A stretch of 64,000 nt of DNA from Microbulbifer sp. TB1203 (GCF_030997045.1 NZ_CP116899.1:3062001-3126000), one strand, 5' to 3'; positions 8,496-18,840 are shown, counted from the stretch's first letter. Notes: generated by a model from the sequence alone, not told the origin. Numbers and translations: made by a program.

Positions 8496-8987
8496 CTACG
8501 GCCAGATAAATTCCACCGGCCAGAGTTTCTGCTTCGACTTGTCGTACTCCGCCCACATCCGCGCAAAGGTTTTGCCGGTCAGTGGATGCACGACGTCCGG
8601 CGCCAGCTCCGCCAGCGGCTGCAGTACAAAGGCGTTTTTCTCGATTTCGGCGCGGGGCAGTTTGACGCCGTCGACGGTGCCGCTCAGGTCATCGTAGGTG
8701 AGGATATCGATGTCCAGGGTGCGCGCGCTGAACTTTGGGCCGCTGCGCAGGCGGCCGTTGGCGTCCTCGATTTCGCGCAGGCGCAGCGCCAGCTGCCCCA
8801 CTGGCAAATCTGTGTGTACTCCGACCACCAGGTTGTAGAAGTTGTCGCCTTCGAAACCCACCGCCTCGCTCTCGAAGACGCGGGAAATCTGCAATTCGCC
8901 GAATTGGGCTGCGAGCGCGTCCAGCCCCGCGCGGATATGGCGTTCGCGGTCGATATTGCTGCCCAGACTCAGAAATACTTGTGCCAC
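8496..8987 (-). CDS. folK: 2-amino-4-hydroxy-6-hydroxymethyldihydropteridine diphosphokinase
   Basis: The 163-residue protein pyrophosphorylates 6-hydroxymethyl-7,8-dihydropterin with ATP, the step before dihydropteroate synthase in folate synthesis. Diagnostic HPPK features are LSLGSN at the N-terminus, the NFYNLVVG strand, the loop GPKFSARTLDIDIL with the metal-binding DID, and the late PRAEIEKNAFVLQPLAELAPD. Length matches E. coli FolK (159). It begins 2 bases after folB ends, so folB-folK form an operon. Confidence 0.96.
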   Translation of the reverse strand: MAQVFLSLGSNIDRERHIRAGLDALAAQFGELQISRVFESEAVGFEGDNFYNLVVGVHTDLPVGQLALRLREIEDANGRLRSGPKFSARTLDIDILTYDDLSGTVDGVKLPRAEIEKNAFVLQPLAELAPDVVHPLTGKTFARMWAEYDKSKQKLWPVEFIWP

Positions 8988-8989
8988 GG

Positions 8990-9400
8990 TTATCCGGCCC
9001 CGGTCGGTTTGGCGCCTGCGGCCGATAAAGCGCCCGCGGCTGAGGCTGATAATGAGCCGCGCTCTATGAGTACCCCCACATCCCGCGAGCCGCGCACGGC
9101 ACCGGGCTTGGACAGGCGCAGGCGCAGCCAGGGCACCTCGAACTCGTCGCGCACTATGGCCGCGATCTTTTCCGCCATGGTCTCCACCAGCAGGAACTCA
9201 CTGCCCTCGATAAAGGCGATCAGGCGCTTGGCCACCGCCTTGTAGTTGAGGGTGTGCTCGATATTGTCGGTGCGCGCGGCCTCGGCAATATTGAACGCCA
9301 TCTCCAGGTCCAGGCTCACCGTCTGGCGCACTTCCCGCTCCCAGTCGTAGATACCGATAATGGTATCCACCTTCAAATCGCGTATATAGACGATATCCAA
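8990..9400 (-). CDS. folB: Dihydroneopterin aldolase
   Basis: The product cleaves 7,8-dihydroneopterin to 6-hydroxymethyl-7,8-dihydropterin, the substrate of FolK encoded directly downstream. The start is TTG at 9400 (DIVYIRDLKVDTIIG follows), with GGAGAG five bases upstream; no ATG or GTG fits. The fold signature includes IGIYDWEREVRQ, LNYKAVAKRLIAFIEGSEFLLVETMAEKIA and the C-terminal PWLRLRLSKPGAVRGSRDVGV. The length is 136 residues against about 120 in E. coli; the extra residues form an Ala/Gly-rich tail (SLSASAAGALSAAG). It lies 17 bases downstream of tsaD and is probably in the same transcript. Confidence 0.93.
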   Translation of the reverse strand: MDIVYIRDLKVDTIIGIYDWEREVRQTVSLDLEMAFNIAEAARTDNIEHTLNYKAVAKRLIAFIEGSEFLLVETMAEKIAAIVRDEFEVPWLRLRLSKPGAVRGSRDVGVLIERGSLSASAAGALSAAGAKPTGAG

Positions 9401-9417
9401 CTCAACTCTCCATCCAA

Positions 9418-10446
9418 TCAGCTCTCCGCCAGTTCCGTCAGCGGCCAGCGGGGCCGCACTGTGATGTCCAGGTTCTCGCGCTGGCCCGCCTTCAGGCGCA
9501 GGCACCCGGCGTAGGCGATCATCGCGCCGTTGTCGGTACAGAATTCGTGACGCGGGTAGTAGACGCCTGCGCCCTCCTGCGCCAGGCGTGCCTCCAGCCG
9601 CTCGCGCAGCAGCCTGTTGGCGGACACGCCGCCGGCCACCACCAGGGTCTTGCGCCCGGTGGCCCGGATCGCCCGGCGGCACTTGATCACCAGGGTATCC
9701 ACCACCGCCTCCTGGAAGGCGGCGGCGATATCCGCGCAGGTCTGCGGGTCCGGCAGGCCGTCTTCGAGGGCGTGATCGCGCACGGTATTCAGGGTGTAGG
9801 TCTTGAGCCCGGAGAAGCTGAAATCCAGGCCCGGCCTGTCGGTCATCGGGCGGGGGAAGGTGAAACGCCGCGGGTCGCCCTTTTCCGCCAGCGCCGCCAG
9901 GCGCGGGCCTCCGGGGTAGTCCAGGTCGAGCATCTTGGCGGCCTTGTCGAAGGCCTCGCCGGCGGCGTCGTCCAGGGATTCCCCCAGGAGCCGGTATTGC
10001 CCCAGGCCGCACACGTCCACCAATTGAGTGTGGCCGCCGGAGACCAGCAGGGCCACAAACGGGAAGGCGGGGGGGTTCTCCTCCAGCATGGGCGCCAGCA
10101 GGTGCCCCTCCATATGGTGCACCGCCACCGCCGGCAGATTCCAGCCGTAGGCCAGGGCACGGCCGGCACAGGCGCCCACCATCAATGCGCCGATCAGCCC
10201 CGGCCCGGCGGTATAGGCGACGCCGTCCAGGTCGCCGGGGCGGGTGCCGGTCTGCTCCATCACCCGGCGCACCAGCGGCAGCAGCTTGCGCACATGGTCG
10301 CGGCTGGCCAGTTCCGGCACTACACCGCCGTAGTCCGCGTGCAGGTCCACCTGGCTGAACAGCGCGTGACCGAGCAGTCCTTGCTCGCTGTCGTACAGCG
10401 CGACGCCGGTTTCATCGCAGGAGGTTTCAATACCGAGGACTCGCAC
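9418..10446 (-). CDS. tsaD: tRNA N6-adenosine threonylcarbamoyltransferase
   Basis: TsaD, with TsaB and TsaE, transfers the threonylcarbamoyl group to A37 of ANN-decoding tRNAs. I chose GTG at 10446, giving the canonical N-terminus RVLGIETSCDETGVALYD and 342 residues (E. coli 337), with GGAG five bases upstream. An ATG at 10467 is in frame but has no ribosome site. The metal-binding HHMEGH motif is near residue 110, the ASKHA nucleotide loops are LLVSGGHTQLV and VVAGGVSANRLLRE, and the late DNGAMIAYAG is present. The gene is divergent from rpsU, an arrangement common in gammaproteobacteria. Confidence 0.97.
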   Translation of the reverse strand: MRVLGIETSCDETGVALYDSEQGLLGHALFSQVDLHADYGGVVPELASRDHVRKLLPLVRRVMEQTGTRPGDLDGVAYTAGPGLIGALMVGACAGRALAYGWNLPAVAVHHMEGHLLAPMLEENPPAFPFVALLVSGGHTQLVDVCGLGQYRLLGESLDDAAGEAFDKAAKMLDLDYPGGPRLAALAEKGDPRRFTFPRPMTDRPGLDFSFSGLKTYTLNTVRDHALEDGLPDPQTCADIAAAFQEAVVDTLVIKCRRAIRATGRKTLVVAGGVSANRLLRERLEARLAQEGAGVYYPRHEFCTDNGAMIAYAGCLRLKAGQRENLDITVRPRWPLTELAES

Positions 10447-10500
10447 TTCGACTCCGTTGGGGACCATTTTCGAGGCCGGCTATCATACCCGAAATGAGGC

Positions 10501-10529
10501 TTGCGATCGCCGGGGCGAGTGTATAGAAT
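10501..10529 (+). promoter_or_regulatory. Probable rpsU promoter
   Basis: TTGCGA (10501-10506), 17 bases, then TAGAAT (10524-10529) upstream of rpsU, pointing away from tsaD. A leader of about 85 bases would follow. This would drive the rpsU-yqeY-dnaG operon. Confidence 0.55.
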
Positions 10530-10618
10530 TTGCGCCCTCGCTCTGGACCGGCCTCCGGAATGCAGCTGCGAGACGCAATTGCCGGAAAGGCCGAGAGAAA
10601 CGAATTACAGGTAAACAA

Positions 10619-10834
10619 ATGCCATCAGTACGACTGAAAGACAACGAACCTTTTGACATCGCCCTGCGCCGCTTCAAGCGCTCCTGCGAAAAAGCCGGTG
10701 TACTGTCTGAAGTGCGCCGCCGCGAGTTCTACGAAAAGCCCACCGCTGTGCGCAAGCGCAAGGCGGCCGCGGCTGTGAAACGCCACGCCAAGAAGCTGCA
10801 GCGCGAGAACCGCAAGTTCCAGCGTCTTTATTAA
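10619..10834 (+). CDS. rpsU: 30S ribosomal protein S21
   Basis: The 71-residue basic protein matches S21 over its whole length: PSVRLKDNEPFDIALRRFKRSCEKAG at the start, a Lys/Arg-rich helical C-terminus, ending RKFQRLY. It binds the 30S subunit near the 3' end of 16S rRNA. The start is the ATG at 10619; the longer in-frame reading upstream lacks similarity. It is the first gene of the macromolecular synthesis operon and is followed by a strong terminator that would give it more transcript than dnaG. Confidence 0.98.
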   Translation: MPSVRLKDNEPFDIALRRFKRSCEKAGVLSEVRRREFYEKPTAVRKRKAAAAVKRHAKKLQRENRKFQRLY

Positions 10835-10900
10835 GGACTGCAGCACCACTAAGAGGCTGCAGGCGCCACTGGCCAGAAGCCAGAGGCCCGGAACAGAACA

Positions 10901-10938
10901 AAAAACGGCGCGCGGGCCGAACCCGCGCGCCGTTTTTT
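10901..10938 (+). terminator. Strong intrinsic terminator after rpsU
   Basis: AAAAACGGCGCGCGGG (10901-10916) pairs perfectly with CCCGCGCGCCGTTTTT (10922-10937) across CCGAA, with a T-run. It lies between rpsU and the yqeY-like gene, matching the partial terminator found between rpsU and dnaG in E. coli. Confidence 0.9.
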
Positions 10939-10989
10939 GTTGTTGGGGAAAGCGTTATTCTTGGCACTCACTCACAAGCTTGCCGCCTC

Positions 10990-11067
10990 CTGTAAGAGCG
11001 GCCCATGGCCGCGATCGGGCTCCCTGCCAACGTAAAGCCCGATCGCGGCCATGGGCCGCTCCTACAG
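10990..11067. repeat. REP-like palindrome, near-perfect copy
   Basis: About 31-base arms (CTGTAAGAGCGGCCCATGGC... and its complement ending GGGCCGCTCCTACAG) flank a 16-base centre; one mismatch is visible in the outer arm. It lies in the rpsU/yqeY-like spacer, directly after the terminator. Confidence 0.88.
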
Positions 11068-11099
11068 AATCAGTGCAACCCCACCCGGAAATAAGAACC

Positions 11100-11546
11100 A
11101 TGAGCACACTGAAGGACTCCATCACCCAAGCCACCAAGGACGCCATGAAAGCCCGCGCCAAGGAGCGCCTGGCCACCCTGCGCCTGATCAATGCGGAGAT
11201 CAAGCGGGTGGAGGTGGACGAGCGCATCGAGCTGGACGACGCGCGCATTCTCGCCCTGCTGGACAAGATGACCAAACAGCGCCGCGATTCAATCGCCCAG
11301 TATGAGAAAGCCGGCCGCGCAGAATTGGCGGCGGTGGAACAGGCGGAAATCGACGTGATCCAGGAATTCCTGCCGGAGCAGCTCTCCGAGGCGGAGATCA
11401 GTGAAATCGTCGCCGCCGCGGTAAAAGAAACCGGCGCCAGCGGCATGGCGGACATGGGCAAGGTGATGGCCCTGGTGAAACCCCAGGTGCAGGGCCGCGC
11501 GGACATGGGCGCGGTGAGCAGACTGGTCAAGGCGCAGCTCGGCTAG
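11100..11546 (+). CDS. GatB/YqeY domain-containing protein
   Basis: The 148-residue protein has the YqeY fold: N-terminal SITQATKDAMKARAKERLATLRLINAEIKR, central EKAGRAELAAVEQAEIDVIQEFLPEQLSE, and C-terminal MGKVMALVKPQVQGRADMGAVSRLVKAQL. The C-terminal half resembles the tail of the GatB subunit of tRNA-dependent amidotransferases, but free-standing YqeY has no proven activity. The start is ATG at 11100. Its place between rpsU and dnaG is conserved across many gammaproteobacteria. Confidence 0.93.
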   Translation: MSTLKDSITQATKDAMKARAKERLATLRLINAEIKRVEVDERIELDDARILALLDKMTKQRRDSIAQYEKAGRAELAAVEQAEIDVIQEFLPEQLSEAEISEIVAAAVKETGASGMADMGKVMALVKPQVQGRADMGAVSRLVKAQLG

Positions 11547-11572
11547 GGCTTACTTACACACATCGAGAAACT

Positions 11573-13504
11573 ATGGCCGGCAAGATCCCCCAGCACTTTA
11601 TCGACGACCTGCTCGCGCGGGCGGATATCGTCGAGGTGATCGACAGCCGGGTCAAACTGCGCAAGACCGGGAAAAACTATTCCGCCTGTTGCCCGTTTCA
11701 CGATGAAAAGACCCCGTCTTTTACCGTCAGCCCGCAAAAGCAGTTCTACTACTGCTTCGGCTGCGGCGCCAATGGCAACGCGGTCGGTTTCCTGATGGAG
11801 TACGACCGCCTGGGCTTCCCCGAGGCGGTGGAAAAACTGGCCGCCAGCCAGGGGCTGGAAGTCCCGCGAGAGCAATTGGCCCCGGGTCAAGAGCAGCGCC
11901 AGCGTCGGAGCCAGTCGCTGTACCAGGTCACCGAAAAGGCTGCGGACTACTTTCGCGCGCAGCTGCGCGAGCATCCGGCCGCCGGCCGCGCGATCGCCTA
12001 CCTCCGGCAGCGCGGCCTGTCCGGCGAAATAGCGCGGGACTTCGGCATCGGCCTGGCGCCGCCGGGCTGGGACAACCTGCTCAACCACCTGGGCGACAGC
12101 GCCGAGAAGGCGGACCAGCTGGAGCTCGCGGGCCTCGCCATCCGCCGCCAGGACAGCGACGGCACCACCAAGCCCGGCACGCGCCACCACTACGACCGCT
12201 TCCGCAACCGCATCATGTTCCCGATCCGCGATCGCCAGGGGCGCGCCATCGCCTTCGGCGGGCGGGTGCTGGGAGACGAAAAACCCAAATACCTGAACTC
12301 CCCCGAGACCCCCATCTTTCACAAGGGCCGCGAGCTCTACGGCCTCTGGGAGGCCCGCCAGGCCAACCGCGAACTGGAGCGGCTGATCCTGGTGGAGGGC
12401 TATATGGACGTGGTGGCCCTGGCCCAGTTCGGCATCCGCTGCGCTGTGGCCACCCTGGGCACCGCCTGCGGCGAGGAGCATATCCAGTTGGCCTTCCGCC
12501 ACGCGCCGGAGCTGGTGTTCTGCTTCGACGGCGACCGCGCCGGGCGCAGCGCCGCCCGCCGCGCCATGGAATCCGCCCTGCCGCAGATGCAGGACGGGCG
12601 CAGCCTGCGCTTCCTGCTGCTGCCGGAGGGCGAGGACCCGGACACCCTGGTGCGCCAACTGGGCGGGGAGCGTTTTACCCGGCTGATCGAAGAGCAGGCG
12701 CGCCCCCTGGAGGACTTCCTGTTCGACCTGCTCGCCGAGGGCATCAACCTGCAGACCATGGACGGCCGCGCGCGTCTGTCCAAACTGGCCGCGCCACTGC
12801 TCGACCTGCTGCCCCCTGGCGTCTACCGCCAACTGATGTTCCAGCAGTTGGCCGCGCGCACCGGCCTGGACAGGGACACCCTGGAAGAAGTGATCATCGC
12901 GGAAAAGGCCAGGGCCCAGGCCCAGCGCGAACCGCAGCCGGAACAGGCCGGGGCCGAGCCGCCCCCCAACCCCGAGGACCCCGGCGATATACCGCCGCCG
13001 GGATACGAACCGGCCCGCGAGCCCCGGCGATCACCCTCCCCCGAACCCCGCCGTAGCGGCCAGTATCGATTGCCCGCGGAGCGGATGTTGATCGCCCTAC
13101 TGCTGCACCACCCCCAACTGGCGCAGCAGATCGGCGACAGCCGCCGGTTTCTCGATAGCGATCACCCCGACCTGCAACTCTTCGGCGAGGTGCTTCAGGT
13201 CATGCACCAGCGCCCGAACTGCAACCAGAACCAGTTCTTCGGCCACTGGATGGCGCACAAGGACAAGCAGTCACTGGATATCCTGACCCGGCTGTCTTCC
13301 AGCCACCCGATTGCCGGGAACCACGACAGGCAAATGGAATACGATCCCCAGGCGGAGTTCTCCGACTGCCTGCAACGCCTGGAGCTGGCCGAGCAGAAGC
13401 AGCGCAACCGCGACCTGCTGGAGCAGTTGAAAGGCGGCAGCGGCCAGCTCAGCGCGGAGGAGCAGATGGCGCTGCTGGCACACTGGCGGCGCAGTCGCGA
13501 ATAA
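11573..13504 (+). CDS. dnaG: DNA primase
   Basis: The 643-residue protein makes RNA primers at the replication fork. The zinc-binding CHC2 domain carries C40, H43, C61 and C64; a catalytic Toprim domain follows with EGYMDVVAL near residue 275 and the acidic triad region CFDGDRAGRSA near residue 318. The C-terminal 170 residues are the DnaB-interacting domain (RMLIALLLHHPQLA), preceded by a Pro/Glu-rich linker (about 440-500) longer than in E. coli (581 residues in total). It follows the yqeY-like gene by 26 bases. Confidence 0.98.
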   Translation: MAGKIPQHFIDDLLARADIVEVIDSRVKLRKTGKNYSACCPFHDEKTPSFTVSPQKQFYYCFGCGANGNAVGFLMEYDRLGFPEAVEKLAASQGLEVPREQLAPGQEQRQRRSQSLYQVTEKAADYFRAQLREHPAAGRAIAYLRQRGLSGEIARDFGIGLAPPGWDNLLNHLGDSAEKADQLELAGLAIRRQDSDGTTKPGTRHHYDRFRNRIMFPIRDRQGRAIAFGGRVLGDEKPKYLNSPETPIFHKGRELYGLWEARQANRELERLILVEGYMDVVALAQFGIRCAVATLGTACGEEHIQLAFRHAPELVFCFDGDRAGRSAARRAMESALPQMQDGRSLRFLLLPEGEDPDTLVRQLGGERFTRLIEEQARPLEDFLFDLLAEGINLQTMDGRARLSKLAAPLLDLLPPGVYRQLMFQQLAARTGLDRDTLEEVIIAEKARAQAQREPQPEQAGAEPPPNPEDPGDIPPPGYEPAREPRRSPSPEPRRSGQYRLPAERMLIALLLHHPQLAQQIGDSRRFLDSDHPDLQLFGEVLQVMHQRPNCNQNQFFGHWMAHKDKQSLDILTRLSSSHPIAGNHDRQMEYDPQAEFSDCLQRLELAEQKQRNRDLLEQLKGGSGQLSAEEQMALLAHWRRSRE

Positions 13505-13607
13505 CCCCGGCGCAGCCCTTGAAAACCCGCGACGCAACACCATATCCAGTCAACCCCGGGCGGGGCCGGGAAACCCGAGCACTCCAGACACCGAACCCAG
13601 ACGTCGC

Positions 13608-13650
13608 TTGACAGTCAGAGTGGTTATTGCTATCGCAAATACGCTATAAT
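13608..13650 (+). promoter_or_regulatory. Probable rpoD promoter region
   Basis: A perfect TTGACA (13608-13613) and a perfect TATAAT (13645-13650) lie in the dnaG-rpoD spacer, but 31 bases apart, so they probably belong to two overlapping promoters. TTGACA has TATCGC at 17 bases; TATAAT has TGGTTA 18 bases upstream. A separate rpoD promoter after dnaG is known in relatives. Confidence 0.5.
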
Positions 13651-13700
13651 CCCGAGTCTTTGTCCCGTTATTATCCCACCAAATTTTTTCAGGGTTGTGC

Positions 13701-15563
<1,863 letters not shown>

Positions 15564-15580
15564 TCCGCCATCCGTACCCT

Positions 15581-15607
15581 CCCCTCTCCCGCTTTGCGGG
15601 AGAGGGG
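15581..15607. repeat. Perfect hairpin repeat after rpoD, CCCCTCTCCC type
   Basis: CCCCTCTCCCGC and GCGGGAGAGGGG pair perfectly with a TTT loop, 18 bases after the rpoD stop. It shares the outer 10 bases of each arm with the hairpin at 8457-8482. No T-run follows, but it may still protect or end the rpoD message. Confidence 0.7.
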
Positions 15608-15641
15608 CCGGGAGAGGGTGGTAAGGAGATGACACAAAGAA

Positions 15642-16034
15642 ATGCCCATGCAAGAACAGTTCGTCAACAAACCCGGCAAAACCGGTGTCGCCCGCCTGAT
15701 CGACGCCACCAGCTACTCCTGGCACGGCCTCGCCGCCACCTGGCGCAATGAAGCCGCTTTCCGCCAGGAAGTAACCCTGGCAATCTTCCTGATCCCCATG
15801 GCCCTGTGGCAGGGACAGAGCGGCCTCGAGCGCGCACTGCTGGTCGGCGTCACCCTGCTGGTGATGATTGTGGAACTGCTCAACAGCGCGGTGGAAGCGG
15901 TGGTGGACCGGGTGGGTCCGGAAAAGCACCCGCTGTCGAAAATCGCCAAGGACACCGGCTCCGCCGCCGTCTCCCTCTCCCTCCTGCTGTGGCTCACCAC
16001 CTGGGGCTGCATCCTGCTGCCTCGCTGGCTCTGA
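15642..16034 (+). CDS. dgkA: Diacylglycerol kinase
   Basis: A 130-residue small integral membrane kinase that phosphorylates diacylglycerol in the inner membrane during lipid turnover. It shows the DgkA pattern: an amphipathic N-terminus (RLIDATSYSWHGLAATWRNEAAFRQE), three membrane helices, and the conserved ELLNSAVEAVVDRVGPEKHPLSKIAKDTGSAAV region in which the catalytic and metal-binding residues lie. AAGGAG precedes the start by about 12 bases; ATG at 15648 is an alternative start. Confidence 0.95.
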   Translation: MPMQEQFVNKPGKTGVARLIDATSYSWHGLAATWRNEAAFRQEVTLAIFLIPMALWQGQSGLERALLVGVTLLVMIVELLNSAVEAVVDRVGPEKHPLSKIAKDTGSAAVSLSLLLWLTTWGCILLPRWL

Positions 16035-16043
16035 TCTGGATGA

Positions 16044-16204
16044 CACTGAGTTAAGCGATAGACGTGATGCGAAGGGCCTGATACCGGGGGTTCTTTGCGG
16101 GACTGTTTGCGAGAGGGACCTCGCAGACAAGCCTACAAGGACGTATTCACGGCGTGTCCCGCAAAGAACCCCCGGTAGCAGGCCCGCCCCATCTTAACTT
16201 AGTG
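16044..16204. repeat. Nested inverted-repeat element of about 160 bp
   Basis: Outer arms CACTGAGTTAAG (16044-16055) and CTTAACTTAGTG (16193-16204) differ at one base. Inner arms of 30 bases (16074-16103 and 16156-16185, beginning GGGCCTGATACCGGGGG) differ at one base. The 52-base centre encodes nothing recognisable. The layout is like a miniature transposable element, but no clear target duplication is visible. Confidence 0.6.
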
Positions 16205-16316
16205 CCCCCTGCCCCAATCCAGAGCTTTATCCGCCGCTGCAGCCACCACCTTCCCCCGACTCCACTAGACTTCCTGCACTAAAGTACCAATACCGCTATA
16301 AACCAGGGACAGGTTT

Positions 16317-17909
16317 ATGACGCGCCCGCGTATTTCCCGTATCCGCCGCGCTGCCGTTCTCCTCTTAACGCTCTGCGCCGGCTACTGCGACCCGAAAATC
16401 GCCCTCTCCGCCGACAGCGACTCACTGCCCACCCGCCTGATCGTCGGCCCCGGCAGCGTACTGCGGATACCGGAGCTCAATGCCCGTATCGCCCCTCCCG
16501 CCGGACGACATCTGCTGGTGGAAAATCGCGGGAGCATCGATCTGCGGGGAAATACCGCGAACCACCTCACCATCGGCGGCGACTACATCGGCAGCGGCAC
16601 CCTGCACCTGGACGCGGTGCTCCTGGGCGACGATTCCCCGGCGGACAGACTCGTCATCGATGGCGGCCACGCCACCGGTAGCACCGAAATCCAGGTCAAC
16701 TGGGCGGGCGGCAGGGGGGAGCAGACGGACACCGGCATACTCCTGGTAGAGGCTACTGGCGACGGCTCCACCGCAGACGGCGCCTTCCACATGCAGGGCT
16801 CCCTGTCCGCCGGCCCCTACGAATACTTCCTGTTTCGCGGCGCCGGCGGAAACCGGTCCCTGGAGAACAACTGGTACCTGCGCTCCAGTGTGCTACCGGG
16901 CAGCGCACCGCCGGCCGCCGGAACCTCTTCTCCCACCCTGGTGGCACCGGCACCACCGCCGGGCGCGGCCCCGCTGCCACTCTACCGCCCGGAAATCCCC
17001 CTCTACGCCCAGGCCAAACCCCTGGCCCACCGGGTCGCCCTTGAGGAGGTCGGCAGCTACCACGACCGCTGCGGCGACCAGGGCAACTGGACCGAAGCGA
17101 ACAGCTGCGCCTGGGTGCGCCTGCACCACAAGGACGGACGGCTCGGCTGGGGAGGCGCAGTGGAAAATCGCTTCGATGGCCGTACCAGCGGCTTTCAACT
17201 GGGGGCCAATCTCTTCAGTTGGCCTACCGATGCCGGCCTGCGGGAGTGGGGTCTGTTTTTCGGCGGCAGCCGCACCGGGGGCGACGTGCGCGGATTCGCC
17301 CGGGGTTTCAAAGACTACCACGCAGGCCACAACGAACTGGACAGCTACTACCTGGGCGGCTATATGACCCACCACCGGGCGGACCGAGGCTACCTGGACA
17401 TAGTATTCAGGGCCGCCTTACTGGAACTGGAAAGCCTCTCCACCCGGGATATCGGCGACACCGTGCGCGGCCCCCAGTTGACGATCTCGGTGGAGAAAGG
17501 CTTCACCTTCGCCGCCACCGACGGCATCAACCTGGAGCCCCAGCTCCAGGCTGTGGCCAACTACACCAACCTCAGCGCCTTTCAGGACGGCATCTCCCTC
17601 GCGGAACCGGACATGACCCCGGAAGCCACCCTGCGCGCCGGTCTGCGCGGCTACAACAGCCGCGGGAACAACCGCTACTACCTGTTCACCAACCTCTGGC
17701 ACACCCTCAGCGGCAACGACGAACTGCTGTTCGGCAAGACCCGCCTGGACGGCGAGCGCCGCGCCAGTTGGGCGGAGATAGGGGCAGGCTTTGTATGGCT
17801 GGAAAGGCGCGGCGGCAGCGCCTTCGCCAATATCGGCTACCAGCGCTCCATCGACGACCTGGACTGGGAGGGGGGCAGCGCCAACCTGGGTTTCGACTGG
17901 CGCTGGTAG
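16317..17909 (+). CDS. Autotransporter (type Va) outer membrane protein with a short passenger
   Basis: A 530-residue exported protein: signal sequence (residues about 1-31), a short beta-helix-like passenger (about 35-200; ENRGSIDLRGNTANHLTIGGDY and SGTLHLDAVLL are pertactin-type repeats), the junction motif ENNWYLRS near residue 185, a Pro/Ala-rich linker, and a C-terminal beta-barrel (about 230-530) ending in FDWRW with an aromatic terminal residue as in autotransporters. No adhesin, protease or lipase catalytic motif is visible in the passenger, so its function is unknown. It stands alone between two repeat elements. Confidence 0.82.
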   Translation: MTRPRISRIRRAAVLLLTLCAGYCDPKIALSADSDSLPTRLIVGPGSVLRIPELNARIAPPAGRHLLVENRGSIDLRGNTANHLTIGGDYIGSGTLHLDAVLLGDDSPADRLVIDGGHATGSTEIQVNWAGGRGEQTDTGILLVEATGDGSTADGAFHMQGSLSAGPYEYFLFRGAGGNRSLENNWYLRSSVLPGSAPPAAGTSSPTLVAPAPPPGAAPLPLYRPEIPLYAQAKPLAHRVALEEVGSYHDRCGDQGNWTEANSCAWVRLHHKDGRLGWGGAVENRFDGRTSGFQLGANLFSWPTDAGLREWGLFFGGSRTGGDVRGFARGFKDYHAGHNELDSYYLGGYMTHHRADRGYLDIVFRAALLELESLSTRDIGDTVRGPQLTISVEKGFTFAATDGINLEPQLQAVANYTNLSAFQDGISLAEPDMTPEATLRAGLRGYNSRGNNRYYLFTNLWHTLSGNDELLFGKTRLDGERRASWAEIGAGFVWLERRGGSAFANIGYQRSIDDLDWEGGSANLGFDWRW

Positions 17910-17916
17910 CCGTGCA

Positions 17917-18053
17917 AATGCAACGCCGCAGATGGCTGCTTAGCGGCCCGCCCGAAGGGAGCCCCCCAAAATGTCCACAGCCGCGTTGCCGCTCTTGAAA
18001 AGGGCGAGCCATTCCCTGCGAGCGGCGCCTTGCTGTGAACATTTTGGGGGGCT
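17917..18053. repeat. Repeat element: 47-bp unit plus inverted arms
   Basis: Positions 17917-17963 nearly match 57811-57857 in the pectin region (shared core CTTAGCGGCCCGCCCGAAGG). From 17960 an inverted repeat starts: AGCCCCCCAAAATGTCCACAG (17960-17980) pairs with 18033-18053 with one mismatch, enclosing 52 bases. This lies between the autotransporter and the convergent gene at 18085. Confidence 0.65.
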
Positions 18054-18084
18054 CTGATAACCGCATTTAGTACCTTACACCACA

Positions 18085-18681
18085 CTAATGCGGCAAGTCC
18101 GACTCGGGCAGACTGATTCCCAGGGCCAACAGTTGGCCGGCGAGTCGCGGGTCCCGGCTCTGGCGCCAGCGCTGGTAGAGGTTCAGGACATCGGCGGCGT
18201 CGAACAGCTTCTGTCGGGCGCATACCTGCGCAACGAGCTCCAGCATACGCGCAAACATCGCCGCGAGTTCGGAAAAGATATGGCGGTTTTGCCGCGAATT
18301 TTCAGAGAGATAGTCATAGGCACCGCCACCCATGCCGATAAAGTAATCCTTGAGAATGCCGCGGCGGGCGAAACTCTCCGGAAACAGCGCCCCGAGAAAC
18401 AACGCCAGGTCACCCAACTGCCGCAGGATCAGGCAGCGCTCCCCGGGATCGACGGCCTCCCAGGCGTCCTTGTAGAGCAGGGCCAGGGGACGGATACTCA
18501 CCTCGCCCCGATCGTAGCTGAAGAGCTGGTCACTGTCGCCGAAACGGGCGAGCATAGTGGCCATATACCAGAGCGTGTCCTTGTGCGGCGGGGGCGTCAG
18601 CTGCTGTCCGTGCTCCTCCAGTCGCTCGCGAAAGTAGTCGGCCAGGGTCATTGCAAATTTTTGTTGCTGCACCAGGGACAT
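18085..18681 (-). CDS. Hypothetical helical cytoplasmic protein
   Basis: The 198-residue product has no signal peptide or membrane segment and is predicted largely helical (LADYFRERLEEHGQQL, HIFSELAAMFARMLELVAQVCARQKLFDAADVLNLYQRWRQS in parts). I do not recognise the family. Coding character is good: codon use is like that of its neighbours, and the opposite-strand frame is less protein-like. Its start faces groES, about 130 bases from the heat-shock promoter, so the two genes are divergent. Confidence 0.75.
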   Translation of the reverse strand: MSLVQQQKFAMTLADYFRERLEEHGQQLTPPPHKDTLWYMATMLARFGDSDQLFSYDRGEVSIRPLALLYKDAWEAVDPGERCLILRQLGDLALFLGALFPESFARRGILKDYFIGMGGGAYDYLSENSRQNRHIFSELAAMFARMLELVAQVCARQKLFDAADVLNLYQRWRQSRDPRLAGQLLALGISLPESDLPH

Positions 18682-18812
18682 CTGGGACCTCCTCGGGCTC
18701 TTCAGGCTCGCTTAGAAGCCTTTTAAAAACTATAAACCAAGCTTAGAAAATTTCCATTTTCATTGGGTCACTTTTAATAAAAAAAAATTATAAAAATTAC
18801 CCATTGGCCTCT

Positions 18813-18840
18813 CTTGAAAAGCATCGGGTCGATCCTATTT
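18813..18840 (+). promoter_or_regulatory. Heat-shock (sigma32-type) promoter of groES-groEL
   Basis: CTTGAAA (18813-18819), 13 bases, then TCCTATTT (18833-18840) matches the sigma32 pattern CTTGAAA-N11-16-CCCCATnT at all -35 positions and six of eight -10 positions. The operon starts 114 bases downstream. No CIRCE inverted repeat is present. Confidence 0.65.

Noticed and set aside
13608..13650. TTGACA and TATAAT as one promoter
   Set aside because: They are 31 bases apart, too far for a single sigma70 promoter; reported as a region with two overlapping candidates.
15581..15607. Hairpin after rpoD as an intrinsic terminator
   Set aside because: The stem is perfect but no T-run follows and a near-copy exists at 8457; classified as a repeat.
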